Shown here: positions 54,484 through 64,000 of the stretch, in pieces
How positions within the stretch are numbered: position 1 is the stretch's first letter
Layout: every line of letters starts with the position of its first letter
Origin: Neofusicoccum parvum
Taxonomy: Eukaryota; Ascomycota; Dothideomycetes; Botryosphaeriales; Botryosphaeriaceae
NCBI GenBank assembly: GCA_020912385.1
Contig: CP087206.1
Location: 2,976,001 to 3,040,000 of the forward strand
DNA: 64,000 nt
Direction of reading: 5' to 3'
Notes under the pieces: generated by a model
Told to the model about the DNA's origin: nothing
The model's database searches: none
What the model saw: the letters and a program-made list of their open reading frames with translations, nothing else
Translations under genes and position numbers: made by a program

Positions 54484-55303
54484 ATGCCGACAATAGGACA
54501 GCGCATGTTCAAGCTGAAGGAAGTAAGCTCGCTCGGTGGTACCCTTGTTTGGTTCTGCAATCGCTGACAGCCCTGCGAATTCACAGCAGGTAACAACTTC
54601 CGCGCTCCACCTCCGCAAACCTCGCGACTGAGACCAACCCTTTCCCGCAGCTCCTCGCAATCAGAGTCGGACCCGGCGCCGCCGTGCTACCAAAAGATGT
54701 GAAGAGGATAACCATGCGCATGGCGCCCAAGATCGACGACGGCCACCGGGGACCCAAGTACGTCGCCCCAACACGAGCAACACCCACCCTCACTCAGAGC
54801 TCTGCGCCCTGCCAATTCCAACAGCCGACGCCTCTCTGACACAGGCCTCTTTGTGGCTCTGCAGACGCTTCTTCAAATATATCCTCCCTCGCCTAAAATA
54901 CCGCAACCCCGCCGTCCCCATCACCGTCGACCGCAAAGCCGCGCAGACCGACCCCGCCGTCATGACCATCATCTTCGGCGAGGCCGGCACCACCGCCACG
55001 ACCTCGACCTCCAACGCTGCCGCCACATCAGCACCGTCCGGCGCCTCCTCGAACGATCGCGTCGTCACCATCCAGATGAAGCACAAGAGCGAAAGCGAGA
55101 TCCTGCAGCAGCTGTACGATGCGACGGGCGCTCAGGAGCTCGAGCCGACGGAGTTGGAGCGCGAGGAGCTGCGCGAGCTGGAGGAGCGCAAGGAACGGAG
55201 CAAGAAGGATAGTGAGAGGATGATAGAGGTGAATCGGCAGAGGAAGAGGGAGGCGCAGATGCTGGCGGCGGCGAGAGGCGAGATTGGCGTGAATCCGGCG
55301 TGA
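54484..55303 (+). CDS. MRP49: mitochondrial ribosomal protein mL61 (Mrp49-type)
   Basis: Exons 54484-54522, 54651-54757 and 54865-55303 give 194 residues. The first gap (54523-54650) may be one 128-nt intron, or two introns around a 3-nt CAG exon, since both keep the frame and both sides have GT...AG. The protein starts MPTIGQRMFKLKE. It continues LLAIRVGPGAAVLPKDVKRI, then MAPKIDDGHRGPK, RFFKYILPRLKYRNPAVPIT and VMTIIFGEAG, the thioredoxin-like L51/S25 fold. The last 90 residues are a charged coiled coil. This matches fungal Mrp49/mL61 of the 54S mitochondrial ribosome. Confidence 0.85.
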
Positions 55304-56025
55304 GGGGTATGTGCAGAGAGATTTGGATGATATGGAAGGAAAGTGAAAGAGTGCGCCAATGGTGGTTGGGCGCAGAGTTTACATGCGCTGGGTTTTGTAC
55401 CATATTGTGGGAGTACGGATATATGCATATCAAAAAGCGCTTTTCTAAGAGCCAAGCATCTGAGATTCTACCAAGTCAGCCTACCGACTTGGCCAATCGT
55501 GTAGAAATTCCAGGGAGCATGCGCCGCGTCTTGTGATCGAAGGATAAACAGACCCGTTGCCAGATCATGTAGTAGAAACGTAGAGAATAACAAACCACAC
55601 CGTGCTGCAAACAGCTTCACAATCGTCGATATTGCGTATAGAAGGATACTTAGGGGGTTAATTTTTCTCTATAAACCTTGACAAAAGGGCCACCAGTGTA
55701 TACGAACACTCTCAACGAAAGGCGGAGGCGGCTACGAATGACATCTGTCGGAGTCGGCGATTGAAGTAATATCTTAGCTTTATGACACTCCATCGTGCGG
55801 TCGATTGCTATGCTACAGAGATGTTTCTTTTTTGAAACGTAGCATAACGCTCTGGCCTTCAGAGGCTTCAGTGTCCAGAGTTCTAGCCTCCACAGGAGAG
55901 GACATAAATGGAAGTTTTGCAAACTTTCAGCTTGCCTAAAGAGGAAGTCTTGTACATATCCTTCATGAGATAACACCCAGCTAGAAATACTACTACTCGC
56001 TTTAAAACGTTCAGTTGTATGCCCC
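55304..56025. other. convergent intergenic region
   Basis: AT-rich 3' regions of mL61 and GET2 meet here. A minus-strand frame at 55650-55976 has no recognised content. Confidence 0.4.
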
Positions 56026-56993
56026 CTAATTGACCACCAATCCCTTCCACCAAGCCATCACACCAAGCACAAACACAACCACCATAGCATCAGCCACGAC
56101 CGTCGAGTATATCACGCTATACCTCCCCGCCAACCTCACATACCCTGCAAACGGCTCTGGCAGCACCGTGGCCAACGTCCCCATAATGCCTCCCTGCTGC
56201 AGCCTCCCCTTCTCGAGAAAGAACCTCGTACTCTGCAGCGCCACCTCCACCGTCGCGAAGATGTAGAACAGCCGCTTGCCCACCGCCCCGTCCTCCAGCG
56301 CCGACTGGCTACGCGCCAGCTTCGACCCATCGAACGTCGTCGTCAGCGCCACGTACGCGGCCAGCCCGAACGAGAACACGGCGTGCACGATCCGCCACAC
56401 GTACGCCGAGCTCGTCGCCGCCTGCTGCTGCTGCTGCTGTTGCTGCTGCTGCGGTCCTCCTGGCCCGCCCATGCCCATCATCTCCTGCATCATTTTCACC
56501 ATCGGGTCCTCCTGCCCGTCCGCCCCGCCCGGTCCGCCCGCGCCGCCGCCGCCGCCCATCATCTGCTGCATCATCCGCATCATCGGGTCGTCCGCGCCGC
56601 CGGGCGTGCCGCCGCCGCTGGCCGGCCCGAACGGCGTCGACATGCCGGACGAGGAGGATGGCGGGAGGGTGGGCCGCGCCGTGCGCGCCGGCTCGTAGTA
56701 GTGCTCGCTGATGTCGACCTCGGGCGGGTCGTCGCTGTGGGCGTTTGCGGTTGCGGTTGCGGCGGCGGAGGGTTTGGTGGGCGCGGGGCTTGCTGGATGG
56801 GGTGTTAGCAGCTGTAGGGGTGCTGGGAGGGGGTGGCGAGGCACGCACCGTTCTCGACGGCCGGGGCTGGACGGCCGCTCAGTGAGGTGATGGCTTCGAG
56901 ACGTGAGGACCCTTCTGCGGCGATTTTGGCTTGTCGACGCTCGCGGCGTTCGCGCGCGCGACGTTGGGCGTCGCTTTCTTGGGGGGCCTCCAT
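56026..56993 (-). CDS. GET2: GET complex subunit Get2-like membrane protein
   Basis: Exons are 56993-56849 and 56792-56026 with a 56-nt intron (GTGCGT...CAG), giving 303 residues. The N-terminus has the cluster RRARERRERRQAKI, the positively charged motif by which Get2/CAML recruits the Get3 ATPase. A long Gly/Met/Pro-rich region (GMMG-like repeats) and a run of ten Gln follow. Three membrane helices lie in the last 110 residues (AYVWRIVHAVFSFGLAAYVA, LFYIFATVEVALQ, STVVADAMVVVFVLGVMAW). Get1/Get2 insert tail-anchored proteins into the ER membrane. The poly-Gln tract is a CTG/CAG microsatellite at about 56428-56455. Confidence 0.87.
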
Positions 56994-57748
56994 GTTGGTT
57001 GGGAAGGAGGGGTTGGCGCGAGTGGGAGGGCGTTTGAGGGCGTGAAAGCTAGAGCTGGTGTTTGTTGCGCAAGGTGGTTGTAACTTGATGGCCGGGGCCC
57101 CACGTCACCGGCCGAAATTTACGGCGAGTTGTATGGTAAGATTTCCTGATACAGCTAGATCGCGGACTGAGTGCACTTCCGCCTTTGCCCTTCCCCTTCC
57201 ATCAATTCCAACGCTTTGTTACCAGCTCCATTCCCACCCCGCAGCCTTATCCTCAATGAGCCTTTCCGCTAATCTCAATCAACCAACTATGAGACCTCCA
57301 CCTTGTCGTGCATGCTGCGAGTCTTGTCATCACAATGCAAATGCTCATACACGCAAATGGAAATAGCTGTATAGCCCTCCAGGCAGTAAACGCTGTCAAT
57401 TTTTCCAAACTTGTCTAGTAGGGTGTGTCAAGCTTTTTGAGAACTCTAGCTCTGCGTCACAGCCGCTAACACTTTGCTCGCAATTATGGCCCCGGTACAA
57501 CGCCCGCACCAAAAGTCTTGTCGCGCGCCGCTGTCGAGCAATACTATCGCAGCTGAAGAAATGTTGTCATGATCGCGGTAAGAATGCTGATGTGGATGTT
57601 CTTTCGCTTGATGAGGGTGCTTTCGAAATCAATCTCATTGACGTGCGGTGAATGTTTCTGATCCGACGAAAAACATCAAATACCGGCTGGCTACATCAAA
57701 AAATGCCCAGTGCCTAATCTCAGACAACAGGCCTTGTTATTCGACACT
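56994..57748. other. intergenic region
   Basis: It includes the promoter of GET2 and the 3' end of the dioxygenase gene. A plus-strand frame (57058-57366) ends in a Cys/His-rich peptide (PPPCRACCESCHH) but has no supporting promoter or family, so it is not called. Confidence 0.35.
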
Positions 57749-58942
57749 TCACAGGCCGTCCAAAGGCCTATAAACCTTCATCCAACGCTATAAATATATA
57801 AGTATGACTTCAATTCCTTCGATATCGGGAAGAAGGAGGGCTCACCTTATCATACGGTTTCTCCGGGTCCACAAACCTTAGGTCCGTGGCCAACCTGATC
57901 CTCCCCTCCGGATCCTCGTTCTTACAGCTTGCGTGCACCATCCACGGATTATGAAAGATCACATCCCCAGCTTCATACTCCGCCAACAACCACTTCCTGC
58001 CGCCCTTCTCCTTCGCATACTCCACCGTATCCCTGCTCAGAAACCCGCCATCACTCATGTTCCTGTTGAACGCGCTGACCCGCTCCTCATCCGTCAGGTT
58101 CCCCGCATTCCGCGCGAACTCGGCCTCCGTCTGCTGCCCGATGTCGGTCGAGCGCTCCAGGTACATCAGCCCGCCCCCCTCCAACGAGACGTCGCCGATG
58201 GGCACCCAGGCCGTCAAGCTAGTCGGCGGGCCGCCCCTCAGGTACATCTGGTCGAAGTGGACCGGGGTCAGCTCGCTGCCGGGCACGAAACTGCGCACCA
58301 TGGTGCGCGACAGCATGCGCGGCGGCGCGGTCCACCCGGTGAAGCGAGCGATGAATGCCCGCAGCTCGGGGGAGGCGCAGAAGTCGGTGTAGAAGGGCGC
58401 CTCGTGCGCGGCGACCATGAGGTCGACGTAGAGGTCGCTTTCGGGGTCGTCTTTGGGGCCGAAGAGGCGGCGCAGGTTGCCCGGGGGCAGGTACTTGCGC
58501 GGGTTGGCGCCGGAGTAGAGGCCGGCGACGGGTGGGGTGGAGGGGTGGAGGAGCCCGGAGGGGGACATGTGCGTGAAGTAGGCAGAGCGGCAAGAGAGGA
58601 CTTTTTGGCGCGGGAGGAGGCCTTTGACCTGGGTGTGGTGTTAGAATGGGGGGTTCACTTGAGTCCTGAAAGGGTATTGGAAGCGGGGAGTACGAGAAGG
58701 TAGCCGTCGCGCTCGAAGCGCTCGCGCATGATTTCTATGGGCGTTCTGGCGGAAGTCGGTTGAAGGTATCCGACTTGTGCAGGATCCATTGGCCCAAAGT
58801 TCGATTCAAGCTTCAGAGTTGCCGGATCTGCTGGATGGTAGCAGCCGTACTGATCGTTGGCATCTTCATGCTGGACATCGGTGGCCTCCTTTGAGAAGGG
58901 TGATGGGGTATCAAGTGATGCTGACTGGATGCCTGGCGCCAT
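57749..58942 (-). CDS. phytanoyl-CoA dioxygenase (PhyH) family protein
   Basis: Exons are 58942-58694, 58628-57846 and 57787-57749 (13 codons with stop); introns are 65 and 58 nt. The protein has 356 residues. Family features: RERFERDGYLLVKGLLP at the start of the domain, TPVHFDQMYLRGG (HxD iron ligands), SLTAWVPIGDVSLEGGGLMY (distinct loop), DVIFHNPWMVHAS (distal His) and GRIRLATDLRF (Arg for 2-oxoglutarate). The C-terminal exon adds RWMKVYRPLDGL, a typical ending. The enzyme should hydroxylate a small molecule using Fe(II) and 2-oxoglutarate; the substrate is unknown. It is head-to-head with a Zn2Cys6 regulator. Confidence 0.9.
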
Positions 58943-59180
58943 GTTTTGTAACTCGAGAAGAAAAAAACATCAAAATCTTGCTCTGGCTGGAGATAACTTC
59001 TTCATCTTTGCGCAGACTGATGAAGGGTACCTTTATAGCACATTGTGGCGAGGGTGGATCGCCACCAGCGACAACCACCTGGATTCTACAGGTGAGAAAT
59101 GGAGCATTGGAAAGTGCGGAGCGGTTGTGTCAGCCGTCTACTGCCATGTTGTCGCGATTTGGGCAGTGCGTTCCGGGCCG

Positions 59181-59210
59181 TCTACAGCCGTCTGCAGCCG
59201 TCTGCAGCCA
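59181..59210 (+). repeat. three tandem copies of a 10-bp unit in a divergent promoter
   Basis: Units TCTACAGCCG, TCTGCAGCCG and TCTGCAGCCA lie in the 399-bp gap between the PhyH start (58942) and the regulator start (59342). They could be factor-binding sites; only the repetition itself is seen. Confidence 0.55.
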
Positions 59211-59341
59211 CCCACCAGCGCGGGGCCACACCACCCAGCCCAATCACGCTTTTCCCATTATTCGGAGCCCAGCCAGCCTGCCCCTTTCGCACGCCGTCCC
59301 GCTGCACATTTCCCATCCCAGACCGGCTCCACCGTTTGACC

Positions 59342-61559
59342 ATGACCCGCGGAACCGGAGTACGCCAGTACAGAGCGTGCGTCAGATGCCGAGGACGGAA
59401 GACTCGCTGTGATCTGTGCGTAATGAAGCCCGACCCTGTCCTGCTCAGACGCTGACCAGCATACAGCCAGAGTGTTGGCGAGCGTGGAAAGCCGCCATGC
59501 GCGAAATGCACGTTCGAGGGAGCCGATTGCGTTCTTGCTGGCTCGCGACGGGGCGGCGACTACTCCCACTTGAGAGGCGATGGAAGCAAGAGGAGGCGCA
59601 GGCAAGACATGCAGTCGTCTTCCGAAAGCACTATGCCGGCGCCATCCTTCGACGGCGAACCGCTGTTGCAGCCGCCTGCACCTCACGACGAGCACGTTCA
59701 TGACAACCTGCAAAACCCTTCGGATGCATTGCTGATACTCGCCCACGCCGCTGAAGACAACGATCTAGGCGCAAATCCTTCTTTTGGTGCAACGAGCGGG
59801 TCAGACGTCATACAGCCTACGAACTTCCCAGAGGAGATGCGACCATCGAGGACAGAAGCCCCGGAATCACTCAGTGTTTCTCGCGAGCAACCAAACAGTG
59901 TCAGTGCGTACCAGCCCGTAAAGGAAGGGTCCGTGGAGCCCAAAGTGATCGAGCATCTACTGCGACAGTAGGTTTGTTTCAGCACCTCGGTCTGAGCTAT
60001 TTTAATCTTACTCTCGCAGTTACACCGACAATTATCATCCATTCTTCCCAATCGTACCATCCCATGTCCTGTCACCGAAATGCCTTTCGGACACAGTCAG
60101 GCATGAAGCCTTCCTCCTAACCGCCATTCTAGTAGTCGCGTCAAGGGATCGCCCTGATCTCTTCAACGTCCACAAAAATATCTGGAAGTATATGAGGCAG
60201 CTCATCCTTGATGTCGTCCTCGGCATGTCCCATATCAGGAATGTCGGTTGCGTGGAAGGGCTGTTACTGCTTGGCGAATGGACTCCATTCAACCTGGGGC
60301 AAGCAGATGATGGTGGAGAGGGGGCAGCGTGGTCCATCCTGGGCTTAGCAGTGAGGCTGGCATATCTGCTTCGGCTTGAGGAAAGCTCATTCAGAGGTGA
60401 CAAGGCCATCGATGACTCGATGCGAAGAAAAAGACTTGTTTGGACGTGTAAGCTGGACCTCCTCGTGCATTTGAGTCAAATCTCTGACCAAACCAGTCAT
60501 TTTTGTTTCAGACCGGCAAATATCTATCCGTACAGGGCAAGCTTTCTGGAGCAGAGGGCCCGGTCTATCTTCACGCTTCACGGCTGCTGATTTCCCTTCA
60601 TTGCAACCAAAGCACTCGTATGAAGAAGACTTTGCCTCACTGCTTCAAGCCCAAGTCGAGCTCACTGTATTATTCGGAAACGCTCATGACATCCTCTTTC
60701 CATCCAAGAAACGCACCACCGAGCTCATGGTCAGGGGAGACTATACGAAATACCTTGATGATACCAGCAGAGCCCTTGATGCCTGGGACCGTTCGTGGAA
60801 TGACTTGGCGGTTTCACGGCATTTGATGTGCTGCTTAACGCTGATGAAACAGTATCTCCGCCTCTACGTCCATGCATTTGCTTTCCAGGCTGTTCTTTAC
60901 CGATCATCAGCACACAGCAGCGCTGGAGTCAACGACGCTTCAAGGCCAACAACAGCCTGTTTCCCCGACTCTACTATGGCAAGTGGGGATGCGCGACATA
61001 TCTATGAAGCCGTTGAAGCGGCGGAGACGTTGCTTAAGATCGTTGTCGAGGACATAGATCCGGAGAAATATCTCAGATATATGCCTGCGCGCTTTTACCT
61101 GTACGTTCTGTCAATGTCTTGGTTTTCCTCATATGCACTGCTGCTCACTTTCCAAGGTATGAAATCCACTCCGCCGTATTTCTATACAAAGCACACGCGA
61201 CAGGCGCCATATCATCCGGGAAATACGCCCAGACATCTTCCCTTGTGGGTCGGTTCACAACTTTGTTGGAAACCGCAGCGACAGACGAAAACCATATTGC
61301 TTCAAGATACAGAAAGCTCCTTCATGGGCTTTGGTTTCATCGACCAGCTGGGAGGGTAGCTAGAAACTTTGATAATGTGGGCCTCCCAACTCAGGGAAAT
61401 GAAAACATAGATCCGCTGTCTACACTTGCTCCTGATGCCGCTACAGGACAAATGCCTCTATGGGATGCTGTGGGACTTCAACAGTTTGACTGCACAGATA
61501 CGGTGGATGGGTTGTTTTCAATGCCGGCAGTGTTCCCTTGGGAGGAGACCTTCATGTGA
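59342..61559 (+). CDS. Zn(II)2Cys6 transcription factor with fungal-specific domain, PrtT-like
   Basis: Five exons, 59342-59415, 59467-59967, 60020-60447, 60512-61100 and 61157-61559, have introns of 51-64 nt and consistent phases, giving 664 residues. The zinc cluster spans residues 13-46: CVRCRGRKTRC, then PPCAKCTFEGADC, split by intron 1. A basic stretch and a disordered, acidic linker follow. The middle homology region begins at HYTDNYHPFFPIVP and includes IWKYMRQLILDVV, LGEWTPFNLGQ, RLAYLLRLEESS and ISIRTGQAFWSRGPGLS. The last 200 residues contain long helices and an acidic C-terminus (VFPWEETFM). DRQISIR-type and FWSRGPGL-type blocks resemble the protease regulator PrtT, so a nutrient-response role is possible. 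Divergence from PhyH suggests that gene as a target. Confidence 0.88.
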
Positions 61560-62619
61560 TCTGAATATGTTAGATTTATCGGGCTGCAAGAGCAAAACAG
61601 GAATAGAGAACACGGAAAACTCGGAACTTGTTCAGGCATGTATCGAGGGCAAGTGGGCCCTTTAGACTCGGGAAAAATTACTGCAAATTAATGCATGAGG
61701 CAAGAACCGAAAAGGACGTTCAAATACTCGTGGAAAAACAAGTTCCATATATCCCGGATCTGCAACATCTATACTCTAGTCTTCCCCATACCCCCCGCAT
61801 TCTCTGAAATGCGGAGGTCCGGGGACGACTTCTTGGGGAAGGCCACAGTGCATATGGTCCGTTGGGCGACTACGTAGGTGTTGCGAATCCCTCCGTCTCT
61901 TGCCGCAGAAATTAGACCAGCTGCTTTAGATATTGCTTTGGCTACATGTGCATTCCGCTCAGGCTTATATTGAATGTGTTAGACATTGAACATCGAGATA
62001 CTTTGGATAAGTCCTATAGGCCGGCTGATAACGCAGCTGAGTGGAACCAGAGGCATATTCGAGGTCAAAGCGCAGTATAAGGATAGGTTAAGTGGTTAAC
62101 AAGAGGAGACATCGAAGGAGCACCGTACTTCAACAAGCTAGCATTCCAGAGTCCTATTTATCTTCCCTGCTTGTTGCCTGTAATTCATGTGACGGATTGG
62201 CTGCTCGAAGCCGAAGCGTCGGGTAGCCGGTGTGCGGCACCGAATCTGACGTTGTTTCCCTGCCGAGTATAAACCCTCAAATAATACCAAATCCTCTGAG
62301 TCCAGACGACTTGTCTTCGTTCTTCCCAGAAATTCCACTGGTCGTTCCCTTGATTGGTGTGCGGATGGTAATCATGCTTTACATAAGCAGTCCGAGCACC
62401 CGGCTCGACGGATCGCACAAAAGCCGCACCCTTCGCCTTTTTCCTCTGTCAGACGACTTTTCATCTCCCTCTATACTTTCTGCATCGAACAAAGACATTT
62501 CTCGTACATTTCCTTTATACGGCATTCTCCAGTATTCCATGCAACGGTGTAATGAGCTGACTGGGAAACTTTTACGTTTTTAACTTCGATCGCCACATCA
62601 CGGAGTAGCAAGCGGTACC
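61560..62619. other. 1.06-kb intergenic region, AT-rich
   Basis: It contains the 3' region of the regulator and the promoter of the DUF4396 gene. Short frames such as 62230-62583 show nothing recognisable. Confidence 0.35.
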
Positions 62620-63344
62620 ATGACCACTCTCCCGATTCGACGTCTGATTGGCCGAGCATGCCAGTTCAACGGGACGTCAACTCGCCCTCTTCCAAAACCC
62701 ATCATCTCTCGACACTGCAAAAGAGCCTTCTCTCAATCAGTACCACGAGATTTCTTCCTGTCAAGACAATCGCTCGCATGCAAAACCACCAGTCCTTGCA
62801 GCAAGAAGCAAGAAAGCCAAGTGCAGCCAACAAACCCCGCCTTCTGGGCTTCGCGGCCCACCTGGAGAAGAGCTTCTGTCAACACGCTACGCTGCCTCAT
62901 CGGTTGCACGCTCGGCGACTTTTCCGCACTCTGGTTCCTCCAGTCTTTCTACTCCGATCTCGGCGTCGGGGCCATTATGACTACCTCAAGTACACACCAA
63001 TCCAACCAACTCCTCCGAAAGAACCCTTCCTGACCCGTCTCTCTTCTGCAGTGGCCGCAGGCGTAACATCCTCGATGCTTCTGGAAACCGCGCTCCTCCG
63101 CCTTGGCCGTGACAACCTATCGTGGCCCGCGGCCGCGAAGACGGCGGCCGGGATGAGTCTGATCTCGATGCTGACAATGGAGGCTGCGCAGAATGTAGTC
63201 GACTACCACCTTACCGGCGGAGCAGTGGATCTGGCAGATCCGTGGTTTTGGGGTGCGGCGATCGTGTCGGTGGGAGTAGGGTTTCTTGCGCCGTTGCCTT
63301 ATAATTACCTGAGGTTGAAGAAATACGGGAAGGCTTGCCATTAA
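62620..63344 (+). CDS. DUF4396 membrane protein, probably mitochondrial
   Basis: Exons are 62620-62989 and 63052-63344 with a 62-nt intron (GTACAC...CAG), giving 220 residues. The N-terminal 45 residues are Arg/Ser-rich with no acids, like a mitochondrial presequence. The DUF4396 domain starts WASRPTWRRASVNTLRCLIG, with CTLGDFSALWFLQSFY and a conserved-looking Cys pair. After the splice it continues AAGVTSSMLLETALLR, MSLISMLTMEAAQNVVDYHL and WFWGAAIVSVGVGFLAPLPY, about four membrane helices with buried Met and His. Bacterial relatives lie near copper genes; no function is proven. A competing longer frame (from 62658) reads through the intron but uses the wrong N-terminal frame. Confidence 0.85.
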
Positions 63345-63829
63345 GGTATTAAAGAAATGTATCTTTCAACTCCCGTCAGCGTTGCTTTGCTGATGGGACG
63401 GCCTAGAAATGGTCAAATAGCCTGTTGTGACAGGTTGTCACGCTTCCTCTTATGGACTAGTGAATATGTAGAAGATTTTGCAGAGATCGTTGTTGTAATG
63501 AACATACACATTCAAGTTTAGAGCCCGCCACTGTCAAATTAGCCAAATATTACAACACTACTGTGGAGCCTCTCTTACGTTCCCTGCAGGGGACTGCTTG
63601 AAGGCCACTTCGCGCAACAGGAAAAGATGCTTTCTGCCGGGTTGGGGGTTTCAGACACGAAAGGCTTCCCAGCATACTTCTACATGGAAAAGCCTGGAAC
63701 AATTGTCCTGGAATGACCGCTAGCGGACCTATACTTCTTTACTACCAGATCGAACTGACTTTGTGGGCCTCAGAGATCTTGTCTCGCTTGGCAATCTCAA
63801 CTGGCGAGCTCACCAATACTCATTTCCCT
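63345..63829. other. convergent intergenic region
   Basis: Nothing recognisable apart from 3' regions of the DUF4396 gene and the minus-strand gene at the right edge. Confidence 0.35.
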
Positions 63830-64000
63830 CTGAAGAGCATATTGAATAAGGCATTTGTGCGGATAGCCCTGTTCCCAGCAGGCACGGCGACAAGGGGAGC
63901 ATAAGCAGCCTGTATACCAGCAGTGAAATAGCTAGGGGAACTAAGGTATTTCCGTGAATAGATAGACGCAATGGAGTCAGAATAGGTGATTGCTTGCAAA
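63830..64000 (-). CDS. C-terminal end of an unidentified gene running off the right edge
   Basis: A minus-strand frame enters the window at 64000 and stays open for 56 codons to a TGA at 63832-63830. The sequence (IASIYSRKYLSSPSYFTAGI ... APLVAVPAGNRAIRTNALFN) is protein-like, with mixed hydrophobic and polar residues, and there is no ATG in the visible part. It is probably the last exon. No family is recognised from so short a piece. Confidence 0.45.

Noticed and set aside
62658..63344. 228-codon single-exon version of the DUF4396 protein
   Set aside because: Its N-terminal part is out of frame with the conserved DUF4396 opening; the two-exon model restores the whole domain.
1..64000. tRNA genes, rRNA genes, CRISPR arrays or intact transposons
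   Set aside because: No cloverleaf-type sequence with a matching T-arm, no regular spacer array and no terminal repeats with transposase motifs were seen on reading; a dedicated scan could still find a tRNA.

Overview
The window is a gene-dense, GC-rich stretch of nuclear DNA from a filamentous ascomycete (Pezizomycotina). The introns are short (mostly 47-80 nt, GT...AG), the Zn(II)2Cys6 regulators are fungal, proteins such as GET2, Ayr1, DUF4396 and mL61 have fungal forms, and genes are about 2 kb apart on both strands. A Dothideomycete is my guess, but the sequence does not prove it. Exon boundaries given here were worked out by hand from splice sites, reading phase and family conservation. 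No tRNA, rRNA, CRISPR array or intact transposon was seen.

Left part (1-14.6 kb), mostly housekeeping. It begins with the 3' end of a proline-rich protein, followed by a secreted six-cysteine protein with a Kex2 site, a RING-like protein and a basic disordered protein. Next come DPH1 (diphthamide synthesis) and HMG-CoA lyase as a divergent pair, a TMEM115/DUF1751 Golgi rhomboid-like protein, and a LisH-WD40 protein of the TBL1/Sif2 type.

Accessory block (15.8-29.1 kb). It holds a Baeyer-Villiger-type flavin monooxygenase, a processive GT2 glycosyltransferase resembling hyaluronan/chitin synthases, a CE4 (NodB-like) polysaccharide deacetylase, an acyltransferase-3 membrane protein and an AflR-like Zn2Cys6 regulator. 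GT2 plus CE4 plus AT3 is the enzyme set needed to polymerise, deacetylate and O-acylate an amino-sugar chain, which is the same logic as bacterial NodC/NodB/NodX. This is the most interesting item in the window. It is followed by about 3 kb without a convincing intact gene and by a decayed fungal transcription-factor gene with in-frame stops.

Middle part (29.3-45 kb). It holds a phenylalanine ammonia-lyase with the fungal His-Gln pair, an O6-alkylguanine-DNA alkyltransferase with an N-terminal extension, an Ayr1-type reductase (six exons, one of 17 nt), a second short-chain dehydrogenase and a coiled-coil protein. An alpha-1,6-mannosyltransferase and phosphomannose isomerase are divergently transcribed and both serve mannosylation. 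Orphan genes follow: a possible membrane protein, a C2H2 protein and a 71-residue secreted protein with eight cysteines.

Right part (45-64 kb). An unresolved coding-like stretch is followed by core genes: Snu66/SART1, mitoribosomal bL28m, peptidyl-tRNA hydrolase 2, two membrane proteins of the secretory pathway, mitoribosomal mL61 and GET2. A phytanoyl-CoA dioxygenase-family enzyme then stands head-to-head with a five-exon Zn2Cys6 activator. A DUF4396 protein and the 3' end of an unidentified minus-strand gene close the window.
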